Shown: positions 1-9,879 of the stretch, one piece after another
Layout: the number at the start of each line of letters is the position of its first letter
How positions within the stretch are numbered: position 1 is the first letter of the stretch
The notes under the pieces: generated by a model
Told to the model about the DNA's origin: nothing
Databases searched by the model: none
The model's input: the letters and a program-made list of their open reading frames with translations, nothing else
Translations under genes and position numbers: made by a program
Origin: Bacillus proteolyticus
GTDB taxonomy: Bacteria; Bacillota; Bacilli; Bacillales; Bacillaceae_G
Assembly (NCBI RefSeq): GCF_001884065.1
Contig: NZ_MACH01000142.1
Span: 62,001 to 126,000, forward strand
Direction of reading: 5' to 3'
DNA length: 64,000 nucleotides

Positions 1-711
1 TTATATTTCTACACTTTCTTTCCCTTTTGCAACATAACTCATATCTCCAACCGACTCGACTGTATATGTTCCATCTTGATATACAATCTTCGTCACACTA
101 GCATTTTCCACTCCAAGTTTTGTTTTGCTACTGTCTAACATTTCTATTAAGGTTGTAATCAAAAGCCCATGAACGACAACTAAAACATTACCGCCACCAT
201 TTCCAGCAGCTTCTTCACTAATTTTATCAATCTCTGCTTTTATACGAGTAGAAAATAATTCCCAATCTTCCGCCTGTTTCGTAGGGTCTGCTGCTCTAAT
301 AAGATTAATCACTTCTTGAATAGAAAACTTCATGAGTTCTTCTGGTGATGCAACGCCCGCAGCTTTTCCAACCACATCCCACATATTTTCAAGCTTTTCA
401 CCTTCAAAAATACCAAAATTTAATTCTCGTAAATCTTTCCTTTTCTCAAGTTTCAATTTTGATTGCTCACTATATTTTAATACTAAATTAGCAGTTTCAA
501 TCGCTCGGCCGCTATCACTACTATACGCATTTGTAAAATGAATATCTTTTAATCCCGTTCCTAAATTTGTGGCAACTTCCACACCTTTTTCTACTAACGG
601 AGAGTCTGCCCAACCTTGCGCGCGATGATTCGTATTTAATATTGTTTTACCGTGTCTCGTAACATATAACGTAACTACATTCTCATTGCTATCTTTTTCT
701 CGCTTATTCAT
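1..711 (-). CDS. Histidine phosphatase family protein (phosphoglycerate-mutase-like)
   Basis: This 236-residue protein opens with the RHG phosphohistidine motif (TRHGKT, His about residue 20). A second conserved His lies in VVVHGLL near residue 180, and an acidic residue in RELNFGIFEG near 94 probably serves as proton donor. That is the branch-1 histidine phosphatase fold, which removes phosphate from small molecules or proteins; the substrate cannot be read from sequence. No signal peptide is visible, so it is probably cytoplasmic. The stop codon is at the very edge of the window, so the gene is complete. The start is supported by AAAGGGAGAG eight bases upstream. It appears to be a single-gene unit separated from the GNAT gene by a terminator. 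Confidence 0.88.
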   Translation of the reverse strand: MNKREKDSNENVVTLYVTRHGKTILNTNHRAQGWADSPLVEKGVEVATNLGTGLKDIHFTNAYSSDSGRAIETANLVLKYSEQSKLKLEKRKDLRELNFGIFEGEKLENMWDVVGKAAGVASPEELMKFSIQEVINLIRAADPTKQAEDWELFSTRIKAEIDKISEEAAGNGGGNVLVVVHGLLITTLIEMLDSSKTKLGVENASVTKIVYQDGTYTVESVGDMSYVAKGKESVEI

Positions 712-796
712 TTTATTCTCTCCCTTTACATTTCTATATCAATTTTACCACCTTAATTATTCATTGAGCAAAATATATGTAAGTAGATTCGTTTAA

Positions 797-837
797 TAAA
801 AAAGCTACCTTTCTGTATATTCCTACAAAAAGGTAGC
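797..837 (-). terminator. Rho-independent terminator after the mutS2-like/GNAT operon
   Basis: Arms GCTACCTTT and AAAGGTAGC (804-812 and 829-837) form a hairpin. Read leftward it is followed by TTTTTT. It sits just past the GNAT stop and closes that operon. Confidence 0.75.
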
Positions 838-870
838 GTATTTTATGATTACACTTCTTAACTGATACCC

Positions 871-1395
871 CTACTCAGCAAAAGCACTCGAATATTGTAC
901 AATTCCTTCTACACCTTCAAGAGCATTTTCTGTTAATTCCATTACCATAAACACTTCTTCAGGCACTTCAAATGGCGCTTTTATATTCCACTCACTTGCT
1001 TTCTTAAAACCAAATTTCGGATAGTATTCTGGATGCCCTAACACAACAACCGATCCATATCCAAGTTCTTTCGCTTTTTCTAATGCAGCTACAATAAGTT
1101 TCCCGCCAATTCCTCTTTTCTGATGGCCCCTAGTAACCGACACTGGCGCAAGCGCTAATGATTCTACAGACGCTCCATCTTTTTCTATTGTAATTTTTGA
1201 TAACATAATGTGACCAACTATTTCTTCATCTACCGCAACGATAGATAACTCTGGAACAAACGCGTCACATTCTCTAATACGTTTTACAAGTTCATGTTCT
1301 TTTTTATCACTAAATTCTTCACTTAAAAATGCTTGTTGTACAACTTCTTCTGTTTTTCTATAATCGTTTTTTTGTTCTTGTCTAATTGCTACCAT
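871..1395 (-). CDS. GNAT family N-acetyltransferase (YhbS-like)
   Basis: A 174-residue GNAT protein. The acetyl-CoA loop is visible as RGHQKRGIGGKLI (about residues 90-102), preceded by the strand VESLALAPVSV and followed by the helix and VVLGHPEYYPKFGF, which is typical of the YhbS subgroup. It should transfer an acetyl group to a small amine or a protein; the substrate is unknown. It starts six bases after the stop of the MutS2-like gene and its ribosome binding site (GAGGAT) lies at the end of that gene, so the two form an operon. It is closed by a terminator immediately downstream. Confidence 0.85.
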   Translation of the reverse strand: MVAIRQEQKNDYRKTEEVVQQAFLSEEFSDKKEHELVKRIRECDAFVPELSIVAVDEEIVGHIMLSKITIEKDGASVESLALAPVSVTRGHQKRGIGGKLIVAALEKAKELGYGSVVVLGHPEYYPKFGFKKASEWNIKAPFEVPEEVFMVMELTENALEGVEGIVQYSSAFAE

Positions 1396-1401
1396 TTTAA
1401 C

Positions 1402-3303
1402 TTATCCTCTATTCTTTCTTATTTCCTTTTCAATTTTACGAAGCGCTTTTTTCGATCCGCGCTCAATATCATGCTGCATTTTTCTTTCTTTATAATCAAC
1501 AAATAGTGTATTTAAATCATATCCTTCTGGGTATAATTCTTTCGCCGCTACCTCTAAAGTAATACGTTTTACATTCACTTCAACGAATTCACCGTTATAA
1601 TATACAACGACATTATAGAAATTATCTTTTTCCTTATATACAATCCCGAAATCGTTATGATCTAACAATTTCACACGGTCGCCTTTTCTGTATTCATAGT
1701 GCTCTTCTCTTTTTTCCTGCACGAATTTCGGTTTTCTAATTTTACTTTCATTCACTTTTTCTAGAGCGTATTCTTTATTTCCCATATACTCTTTCGCTCT
1801 TTGCAGTACATGTTCTCTCACATTCATTTTATTCGCAATCCAAAGTGCATTACTTTCACCTGATTTACCGATCACTAATTTATAAAGTGGCTCTAGTGTC
1901 TCACTATTAAATTGCATTGCTGCGTTCATAAAATCACCATGCATTTCTGAAAAGCGTTTAATTTCACCGTAATGCGTACTTGCAATTGTAATACATCCCG
2001 CAAGGTAAAATTCTTCTAAAATAGATATCGCAAGCGCCGCACCTTCACTCGGTTCTGTACCGCTTCCTATTTCGTCAAATAACAGTAACGTATTATTATT
2101 TGACATCCTCATGATTTCAGAAAGATTTTTCATATGAGACGAAAATGTACTTAGTGCATTTTCGATACTTTGATTATCACCAATGTCTACAAATACATTT
2201 TCGAAAATAGCAATTTCTGTTTCTTTATCTCCAGCGATATGAAGGCCTGACATTGTCGCTAATGTTAACAATCCGATTGTTTTTAGCACAATTGTTTTCC
2301 CGCCCGCATTTGGTCCTGTAATAATTAAACTTCGATAGCTTTGACCGATTTCAAAGTTCAATGGTACTACTTTCCCACTTAAAAGCGGGTGCTTACAATT
2401 CACTAAATGAATGTAGCCATGATCATTTAATTTCGGCTCTATTCCATCGATTGATTTACTGAACTTCGCTTTCGCAAATACCATATCATATTGACTAATC
2501 AATTCCATATTAATTTTTATATGATAAATATTTTCTAATACCACTCCTGATAAAGTCGCTAAAATTTGATACTCTTCCATCGCTTCTTCTGCTTTCAAAC
2601 TTGCGAGCTCCGCATTTAACTTTGTAACCGTATGTGGTTCTATAAATACAGTAGAACCTTTAGCCGAAGCTTCAACGATACTCCCGGCAACTTGATTTTT
2701 ATAGGTAGATTTGATTGGAATCGTATAGCGATCATCCTTTTTACTAATAAAGAATTCCTGAATATACTTCTTATTTGCACTACTATTTAAAAACTTCGTT
2801 AAACGTTCTTTTATTTTTCCATCAACAGAATTAATGTTATTTCGAATTCGTTTTAACTCTTTACTAGCCGCCGCATCAATGCTATTTCCTTTAATCGAAA
2901 AGTTAATTTCTTCTTCGACACTTTTAAATTCAGTCATTGAATTTGCATAAGAGGCTAATACTGGAGCAAAGAATTCTTTATCTAGCATAAACCTTTTAAT
3001 CTTTCGGCACCCACGTAAAAAGTCTGAAACGCTCACTAACTCTGCTGGGTCTAAAATCATCCCTTTTTCTAATTTTTGAATTGTACTAGCGATATTGGAA
3101 ATTCCGAAGAAAGGAACATGCCCTTCTGCATCTACTATAGCTCGTGCTTCTGTCGTTTCATTTAAGCGATTTCTCACTACTTTTATACTTGTACTCGGCT
3201 CTAATTTATTTAATAATTCCTTACCTAATCCACTTACACAATATGATTTCACTATTTCCATTAATCCGTTATATTGTAACTTTTCAAAAGTCATCGTATT
3301 CAT
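1402..3303 (-). CDS. MutS2-like DNA-binding ATPase lacking the Smr nuclease domain
   Basis: A 633-residue MutS-family ATPase. The core/clamp helices occupy about residues 1-300. The P-loop GPNAGGKT is near 328-336, and the Walker B/signature region LLLFDEIGSGTEPSEG is near 415. It lacks the N-terminal mismatch-recognition domain of MutS1. Unlike Bacillus MutS2 (about 785 residues) it ends without a C-terminal Smr domain. The known family role is recombination control or ribosome-collision rescue; for this short form I infer only ATP-dependent binding of DNA or RNA. The start at 3303 is chosen because AGGAG lies seven bases upstream; an ATG 15 bases further out has no such site. It is the first gene of an operon with the downstream GNAT gene. 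Confidence 0.85.
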   Translation of the reverse strand: MNTMTFEKLQYNGLMEIVKSYCVSGLGKELLNKLEPSTSIKVVRNRLNETTEARAIVDAEGHVPFFGISNIASTIQKLEKGMILDPAELVSVSDFLRGCRKIKRFMLDKEFFAPVLASYANSMTEFKSVEEEINFSIKGNSIDAAASKELKRIRNNINSVDGKIKERLTKFLNSSANKKYIQEFFISKKDDRYTIPIKSTYKNQVAGSIVEASAKGSTVFIEPHTVTKLNAELASLKAEEAMEEYQILATLSGVVLENIYHIKINMELISQYDMVFAKAKFSKSIDGIEPKLNDHGYIHLVNCKHPLLSGKVVPLNFEIGQSYRSLIITGPNAGGKTIVLKTIGLLTLATMSGLHIAGDKETEIAIFENVFVDIGDNQSIENALSTFSSHMKNLSEIMRMSNNNTLLLFDEIGSGTEPSEGAALAISILEEFYLAGCITIASTHYGEIKRFSEMHGDFMNAAMQFNSETLEPLYKLVIGKSGESNALWIANKMNVREHVLQRAKEYMGNKEYALEKVNESKIRKPKFVQEKREEHYEYRKGDRVKLLDHNDFGIVYKEKDNFYNVVVYYNGEFVEVNVKRITLEVAAKELYPEGYDLNTLFVDYKERKMQHDIERGSKKALRKIEKEIRKNRG

Positions 3304-3418
3304 TTTGTTTCTCCTCACTATGATTGATTTATATCATAAATGAAGATACCTACTCATTAGATTCCAATGAGTTCTACATTATTCAATTACCATTTTTATA
3401 CATCAAAAACATATACAA

Positions 3419-3445
3419 AAAAGCTGCGGGGATACCGCAGCTTTT
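3419..3445 (-). terminator. Strong hairpin terminator, leftward
   Basis: Perfect 11-bp arms AAAAGCTGCGG and CCGCAGCTTTT with a 5-nt loop. Read leftward the stem runs into six T. It lies between the orphan lipoprotein gene and the MutS2-like gene, more than 300 bases past the lipoprotein stop, so it would end a transcript that includes the structured element at 3535-3652. Confidence 0.75.
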
Positions 3446-3534
3446 ACATTTACAAGGCAAGTGTAATAACATATGAGGAAATAAGCCATAAAAAACAGAT
3501 GGCAATCCCCTTATTACACGCTTTATAAAGTATT

Positions 3535-3652
3535 GTAGGTATCTTCATAGGTTTCGAAATAAATCCATGACAAAATTAGGGGTATGATGTACATAAAAAT
3601 CCCCTGGTCTCATCCGATTTATTTCATTAAATTTTTCCTATTTAGTACCTAC
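3535..3652. repeat. Structured intergenic element (bcr-like long imperfect hairpin)
   Basis: Four nested complementary pairs are visible: GTAGGTA (3535-3541) with TACCTAC (3646-3652); ATAGG (3547-3551) with CCTAT (3637-3641); GAAATAAATC (3556-3565) with GATTTATTTC (3616-3625); AGGGG (3578-3582) with CCCCT (3601-3605). The tip carries ATGTACAT. Such a 118-nt foldback without coding capacity is what the short mobile intergenic repeats of the B. cereus group (bcr family) look like. The assignment to that family is from memory and not checked. The remaining intergenic sequence 3304-3791 holds the terminator at 3419 and no gene. Confidence 0.45.
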
Positions 3653-3791
3653 CGCACTCACAAAAAGCACCTCTCATTAATTTATATTATAGTCATTGAA
3701 ATCTAATTTACTGAAATCATCATACTATATGTTTTGTAATAAGTAAAGGTGCCAGACTATTGCCTTTCACACCTGAGGAAGGTCCCTTTTT

Positions 3792-4508
3792 TCACTTCGT
3801 AGACTGTAAAACTTTCATATAATCAGCCTTTTTCTCAAGGGTCTTTTTCGCATCTTCAGCCGTTAATATATAATCTACTGCAATATTTTTTAATACATCC
3901 TTATTAACGTCTGGCAGCTTAATCGTTATATCTTCCACACTACTCTTACTATTTTCAATCGTTTTATTAAATTCCTTAATAATTCTTGCAGCCTCCGCTA
4001 ATGTTTCCATATGTACAGGATTGTTTACATCTAAAACAGTATTACTTCTAAAAACTGCCGTATAATACTGCTTCAAATTTTTCTTCGCTATTTCTTTCTC
4101 GGCATTCTTATCGAAAACAGTATCCCCCGCCTGTATTTGAGCGAAAATAAGGATAGTATTATTCTCTTTTTTTTCATAATATGTATTGAATCTTTCTTGT
4201 AAATCATTCGCTTCTTTTTTTATTTTATAGTTATCATTATTTACTTTTGGAGAGATTTGTCCCTCGAAAGAAAGTTGAAATTGCAAATACGGTTCATCGA
4301 CTTGCTGTACAGAAACTATCCGCCACTTTGGACCAAGGAAATCTTTTCCGCTATCCAGTGTTTCAACTTGGTTTAGTTTAACAGAAATACCATACTCCGA
4401 TTTTGTATAACTTTGTGCTTTTTGTTCAAGTTCTTCATCCGTTATATCACATGATGTTAATAGTAATAAAATAAATACTATGCTATATTTCATTTTTGTT
4501 TTTTTCAT
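3792..4508 (-). CDS. Putative lipoprotein of unknown function
   Basis: A 238-residue protein with a lysine-rich start, a hydrophobic stretch and the lipobox LLTSC, so Cys about residue 20 should be lipidated and the protein anchored outside the membrane. The rest is hydrophilic with predicted helices and no domain I recognise. It stands alone: the upstream 490 bases and the downstream 340 bases hold no other gene. The start is fixed by AAGGAGAGG eight bases before the ATG. A cluster of TTACACT-type half-sites lies about 170-220 bases upstream and could regulate it. Confidence 0.75.
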   Translation of the reverse strand: MKKTKMKYSIVFILLLLTSCDITDEELEQKAQSYTKSEYGISVKLNQVETLDSGKDFLGPKWRIVSVQQVDEPYLQFQLSFEGQISPKVNNDNYKIKKEANDLQERFNTYYEKKENNTILIFAQIQAGDTVFDKNAEKEIAKKNLKQYYTAVFRSNTVLDVNNPVHMETLAEAARIIKEFNKTIENSKSSVEDITIKLPDVNKDVLKNIAVDYILTAEDAKKTLEKKADYMKVLQSTK

Positions 4509-4673
4509 ATTTCCTCTCCTTTTTCTACTACTTCCTATACAGAAATACCCTTAAAAATTTAAAATTACGATTTATATAAAGAACTTCCTCTAATAACCGC
4601 TACATCAAATTGTCTCCGCTAACATTAATAATAAAAACTCATCATCTTGCTTTAGAAAGCCCTAATAACCAAA

Positions 4674-4727
4674 AGTGTAAAAACACCCATTCATTATTAT
4701 TTTACACTTATAGTGTAATTTTACACT
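4674..4727. promoter_or_regulatory. Cluster of four TTACACT/AGTGTAA half-sites
   Basis: AGTGTAA at 4674-4680, TTACACT at 4702-4708, AGTGTAA at 4712-4718 and TTACACT at 4721-4727. The middle pair forms a 7-3-7 palindrome. The stretch 4509-4998 has no gene, and the nearest downstream gene leftward is the lipoprotein starting at 4508. Likely an operator for an unknown repressor; the regulator is not identifiable. Confidence 0.35.
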
Positions 4728-4998
4728 ATAATCATTTTATCGTAAAGCAAATATAACATCTATTAAAATCACGTTAAAAACATACTAATATTTAGTTCTA
4801 TAGCAATCACAGTACGATTTTTATTATTACGAAAAACAATATATAAATCTTTTATATTCAACGCTCGGTCGTACATTATAATTTTTGAAGCCTCCCCATT
4901 TCAGGCAAGGCTTCTTAATTTCCAGCAGGGATTTTTTGCAGTTTGTTGTATTTCATAGTTATACAGGAATATGACTCATATTTAAAAAGGAAATGATT

Positions 4999-5130
4999 AT
5001 GACTGAACTTAAAGATCGACTACAAGTAGATGATAAAGAGAAATGGGATTTAACGGATATTCACCATATATTTGAAGATTAAGAAAGCGATTTTCATAAA
5101 ATTGAAGTATTAACGAAAGAATTTCACGAG
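4999..5130 (+). pseudogene. Decayed copy of the pepF 5' end
   Basis: The first 44 codons closely copy the start of the intact pepF gene at 8041, including the same start context AAAGGAAATGATTATG. The similarity extends about 95 bases upstream into the leader (CAGCAGGGATTTTTTGC is shared). Codon 28 is TAA where the intact gene has TGG, and similarity stops at about 5130. It is a non-functional duplication that carries its own former promoter region. The offset to the intact copy is 3042 bases. Confidence 0.85.
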
Positions 5131-5279
5131 TTGTTGGTGGTTCTGGGGTAAGAGCTACATCCGCCAGAACTGATCTATTACCTTTAAACCAAGGAGATGT
5201 TCTTCGAGTACGAATAAGAGAAGCCACGGGTGACATTATTTATTCCAACGCATCTCTTGTTGTTTCAAAAGTCGACTAG
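5130..5279 (+). pseudogene. Orphan C-terminal gene remnant
   Basis: Directly fused to the pepF fragment is an open frame of 49 codons beginning VVGGSGVRATSARTD and ending in YSNASLVVSKVD then TAG. It has no start codon. The pattern (LLPLNQGDVLRVRI, then alternating hydrophobic strands) resembles the last strands of a beta-jelly-roll surface protein such as collagen-like exosporium proteins, but I cannot identify the parent gene. It looks like the tail of a deleted gene. Confidence 0.5.
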
Positions 5280-5320
5280 TTCATTTATTAAAATAAAAAT
5301 TCAGGTATGATAACAATATA

Positions 5321-5362
5321 AAAAGAAGAGGAAGACTTATATTTCAGTCTACCTCTTCTTTT
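5321..5362. terminator. Bidirectional terminator after alpha-amylase
   Basis: Arms AAAAGAAGAGGAAGACT and AGTCTACCTCTTCTTTT pair with one mismatch around an 8-nt loop. It lies ten bases beyond the amylase stop. Confidence 0.75.
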
Positions 5363-5372
5363 CATCACCAAT

Positions 5373-6959
<1,587 letters not shown>

Positions 6960-7086
6960 TTATTATAATATTCGTTCTACAGTTAGTAAAGTAACAATCT
7001 TTTAATCTCTCACATTATTTTTCAAAATATGAATTCAACTATTCCACAAGTACCCCCACATAGTTTAAAATTCACATCGTATTCAA

Positions 7087-7100
7087 AATTGTATACAATT
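7087..7100. promoter_or_regulatory. Perfect 14-bp palindrome in the NAT promoter
   Basis: AATTGTATACAATT is a perfect dyad 31 bases before the NAT start codon. The core TTGTATACAA is the kind of operator used by GntR-family regulators; the B. subtilis gluconate repressor site has the same core. The cognate regulator is not in this window. Confidence 0.45.
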
Positions 7101-7130
7101 TATCTATAAAAGTATGACGGAGGGATTTCT

Positions 7131-7922
7131 ATGACAGACTTTCAAAAACAATTTTTCGCACGTTTACATATAGAAGAAAAAGAAACCGTATCATTTGAAG
7201 ATTTATCTCAAATTATGTATAGAATGGCGCAAACTGTTCCATTTGAAAACTTAAATGTTCTCGAAAATAACTTTAAAGAAATATCAAAAGAGAATTTAAA
7301 AGAAAAAATTTTAGTAAACAACCGTGGCGGTCTTTGTTATGAACTAAATCCTACTATGTATTACTTTCTTAAAGACTTTGGATTGGATGTTTATTTAGTT
7401 TCAGGGACAGTTTATAATGCTGCAAACTCTATATGGGCTGTCGATTCCGGACATATCGCAACTGTTTTAAAACATCATCATGAACTTTATTTAATTGAAG
7501 TAGGATTCGGATCATACTTACCTCTTGCACCTGTTCCTTTCTCAGGTGAAGTCGTTCACTCAGTAACAGGAGATTATCGTGTTCGCAAAGAAACAACTGA
7601 AAAAGGAAATTACATTTTAGAAATGCGTAAAAACAATGAGTTTCTGGATCAATCTTCTAATGATGATTGGACGTTAGGTTATGCATTTTATATAGAAGAA
7701 GTGGATGAAACGAAAGCAAATGCAGCACAAAAAATCATCGTTGAACATGAGGGCTCACCATTTAACAAAGTACCTCTTATTGTAAAACTTACACATGACG
7801 GACACGCTTCTTTAACAAAAGATAGTCTTACAATAACAAAAGACGGTAAAAAATCTAAAGAAGAAGTTACAGACGAGCAATATACAAATCTTTTACATTC
7901 GAAGTTCGGAATTACACTATAA
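7131..7922 (+). CDS. nat: Arylamine N-acetyltransferase with Cys-His-Glu triad
   Basis: A 263-residue cytoplasmic enzyme that moves acetyl from acetyl-CoA to arylamines and hydrazines. The active-site Cys69 is in NNRGGLCYELN and His108 in DSGHIA. The third triad position, normally Asp in DVGFG, is Glu123 in IEVGFGS. This matches the known non-canonical B. cereus isoenzyme NAT3, which is reported active with Cys-His-Glu. The start has GGAGGG seven bases upstream. It is monocistronic, ends in a hairpin terminator and precedes pepF. Confidence 0.93.
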   Translation: MTDFQKQFFARLHIEEKETVSFEDLSQIMYRMAQTVPFENLNVLENNFKEISKENLKEKILVNNRGGLCYELNPTMYYFLKDFGLDVYLVSGTVYNAANSIWAVDSGHIATVLKHHHELYLIEVGFGSYLPLAPVPFSGEVVHSVTGDYRVRKETTEKGNYILEMRKNNEFLDQSSNDDWTLGYAFYIEEVDETKANAAQKIIVEHEGSPFNKVPLIVKLTHDGHASLTKDSLTITKDGKKSKEEVTDEQYTNLLHSKFGITL

Positions 7923-7928
7923 CTGTTT

Positions 7929-7956
7929 AAGCCTTGCTATTTACAGCAAGGCTTTT
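7929..7956 (+). terminator. Terminator after NAT gene
   Basis: Arms AAGCCTTGCT and AGCAAGGCTT with a 6-nt loop, followed by TT. Part of it (GGCAAGGCTT) is conserved in the repeat copy near 4904. Confidence 0.7.
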
Positions 7957-8040
7957 CAATTTTCAGCAGGGATTTTTTGCAATTTGTTGTATTTCATAGT
8001 TATATAGGAATATAACTACATATTTAGAAAGGAAATGATT

Positions 8041-9828
8041 ATGACTGAACTTAAAGATCGACTACAAGTAGCTGATAAAGAAAAATGGGATTTAACGGAT
8101 ATTTACCATACAATTGAAGATTGGGAAAGCGATTTTCATAAAATTGAAGTATTAACGAATGAATTACACAAGTTTAATGGAAATATTCACGATGGCAATA
8201 GTTTATTAGCTTATTTAACAAAGAGTGAAGAAATTTCTAGCATAATATCTTTAATGTTCGCTTATGCACGATTACAATCTGATCTTGATACACGCGATAC
8301 TGACGCTCAATCCCTCGTCGATAAAGTATCACAATTACACGTGAAAGTAAGTGCGGCTAAATCTTTCTTTTCCCCATTCTTACTTAGCGTAGATGAAAAC
8401 ACATTACATGCTTACATAGAAGAAGCAGAAGGCTTACAATATTATAAAGAAGACTTATTTGAACTATACCGTTATAAAAAACACGTATTGAATAAGGACC
8501 AAGAAGAGATTTTATCACAAATGGGTGAAGCACTTTCCTCCCCGCAGCATACATTTGGCATGTTAAATAATGCAGATATACTATTTGGCGACGTGACTAC
8601 TGCTGATGGAGAAAAAGTAAATTTAACGCGTGGAATGTATGCAAAGTTAATAGAAGATGAGAATCGTGAGAAGCGTAAAGAAGCTTATAAAGCTTATTAC
8701 AAACCATATGTTCAGTTAAAAAACTCTATCGCTTCTACTCTATCTGCTGCTATTAAAAATAATGTTACTGTTTCAAAGCTAAGAAAATATCCATCAGCTT
8801 TAGAAAAATCATTATTTGGCGATATGGTTCCGAAAGAAGTATATGAAAATTTAATCGATACGACGAAAAAAAACATTCAATCATTACATACATATAATGA
8901 ACTTAGAAAAGAAAAATTAAATGTAGATGAACTAAGACAATACGACTTGAGTGTTGATTTAGTAAAAGGTGTAAAGCAAGACATTCCATACGACGAAGCG
9001 TTTGACATAATGATCGCGTCACTAGCTCCTTTAGGTGAAGAATATATCGAAACATTAAAAAGCTTTAAAGATAAACGCTATATAGACGTGAGAGAAACAC
9101 CTGGAAAACGTTCTGGCGCTTATAACTTTGGTGTATACGGTGTTCATCCTTTCATTCTTTTAAATCATCACGATGATTTAAATAGCCTTTTCACTCTAAC
9201 TCATGAATGTGGCCACGGTATGCATACGCATTACTCACACGGATACCAACCAAGAATTTCTGCACACTATACTATCTTTGTTGCAGAAGTCGCTTCTACA
9301 GTAAATGAAGTGTTATTAATTCACTATTTATTAAAAGAAGCAAAAGAAACGAACGTGCGTAATCATTTAATTAACCATTTTATCGAGAGCTTTAAAGGTA
9401 CTTTCTTTACACAAATCATGTTTGCTGAGTTTGAAAAGATCACACATGAAATGGCCGAGCAAGGTAAACCATTAAATGCCCAAGTCTTTAGTGAAATTTA
9501 TGAAAAGTTATTTAGAGAATATAATGGCGACTCCCTCATATTTGACGAAGAAGTAAAATATGGCTGGTCTAGAATCCCTCATTTCTACCGTCCATTTTAC
9601 GTGTACAAATACGCAACGGGCTTCGCCTCTGCAATCCAAATCGCCGATAAATTATTAAGCGGCGATCCAAATGCTCAGAAAAATTATATTGAATTCCTTA
9701 AAGGTGGAAGTTCTGACTATCCATTAAACCTACTGAAAAAAGCTGGCGTTGATTTAACTACGCCAGAACCGATTGAAAGTGCACTAAATCGTTTTAGCTC
9801 ACTTGTTGAAGAGTTTTCAGCATTGTAG
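8041..9828 (+). CDS. pepF: Oligoendopeptidase F (M3B metallopeptidase)
   Basis: A 595-residue zinc peptidase that degrades short peptides in the cytoplasm. The zinc motif HECGHGMH is at about residue 388. The N-terminal helical domain and the C-terminal signature GWSRIPHFYRPFYVYKYATG are typical of M3B PepF. The start at 8041 is preferred over the ATG at 8035 because AAAGG then has an 8-base spacing. Its leader and first 44 codons are duplicated in decayed form at 4904-5130. Single-gene unit with a strong terminator. Confidence 0.95.
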   Translation: MTELKDRLQVADKEKWDLTDIYHTIEDWESDFHKIEVLTNELHKFNGNIHDGNSLLAYLTKSEEISSIISLMFAYARLQSDLDTRDTDAQSLVDKVSQLHVKVSAAKSFFSPFLLSVDENTLHAYIEEAEGLQYYKEDLFELYRYKKHVLNKDQEEILSQMGEALSSPQHTFGMLNNADILFGDVTTADGEKVNLTRGMYAKLIEDENREKRKEAYKAYYKPYVQLKNSIASTLSAAIKNNVTVSKLRKYPSALEKSLFGDMVPKEVYENLIDTTKKNIQSLHTYNELRKEKLNVDELRQYDLSVDLVKGVKQDIPYDEAFDIMIASLAPLGEEYIETLKSFKDKRYIDVRETPGKRSGAYNFGVYGVHPFILLNHHDDLNSLFTLTHECGHGMHTHYSHGYQPRISAHYTIFVAEVASTVNEVLLIHYLLKEAKETNVRNHLINHFIESFKGTFFTQIMFAEFEKITHEMAEQGKPLNAQVFSEIYEKLFREYNGDSLIFDEEVKYGWSRIPHFYRPFYVYKYATGFASAIQIADKLLSGDPNAQKNYIEFLKGGSSDYPLNLLKKAGVDLTTPEPIESALNRFSSLVEEFSAL

Positions 9829-9866
9829 AAAAAAGGATGCAGAGTATATGCTCTGCATCCTTTTTT
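9829..9866. terminator. Bidirectional terminator between pepF and the deiminase gene
   Basis: A perfect 16-bp stem (GGATGCAGAG paired with CTCTGCATCC, extended by A6 and T6) with a 6-nt loop. It serves convergent genes on both sides. Confidence 0.9.
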
Positions 9867-9879
9867 CATTTGAATCACT

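Noticed and set aside
1402-3303. Canonical mismatch-repair MutS
   Set aside because: The N-terminal mismatch-binding domain is missing and the ATPase context matches the MutS2 branch.
5009-5236. Minus-strand open frame of 75 codons
   Set aside because: It is antisense to the two fused gene remnants, has no ribosome site and resembles nothing.
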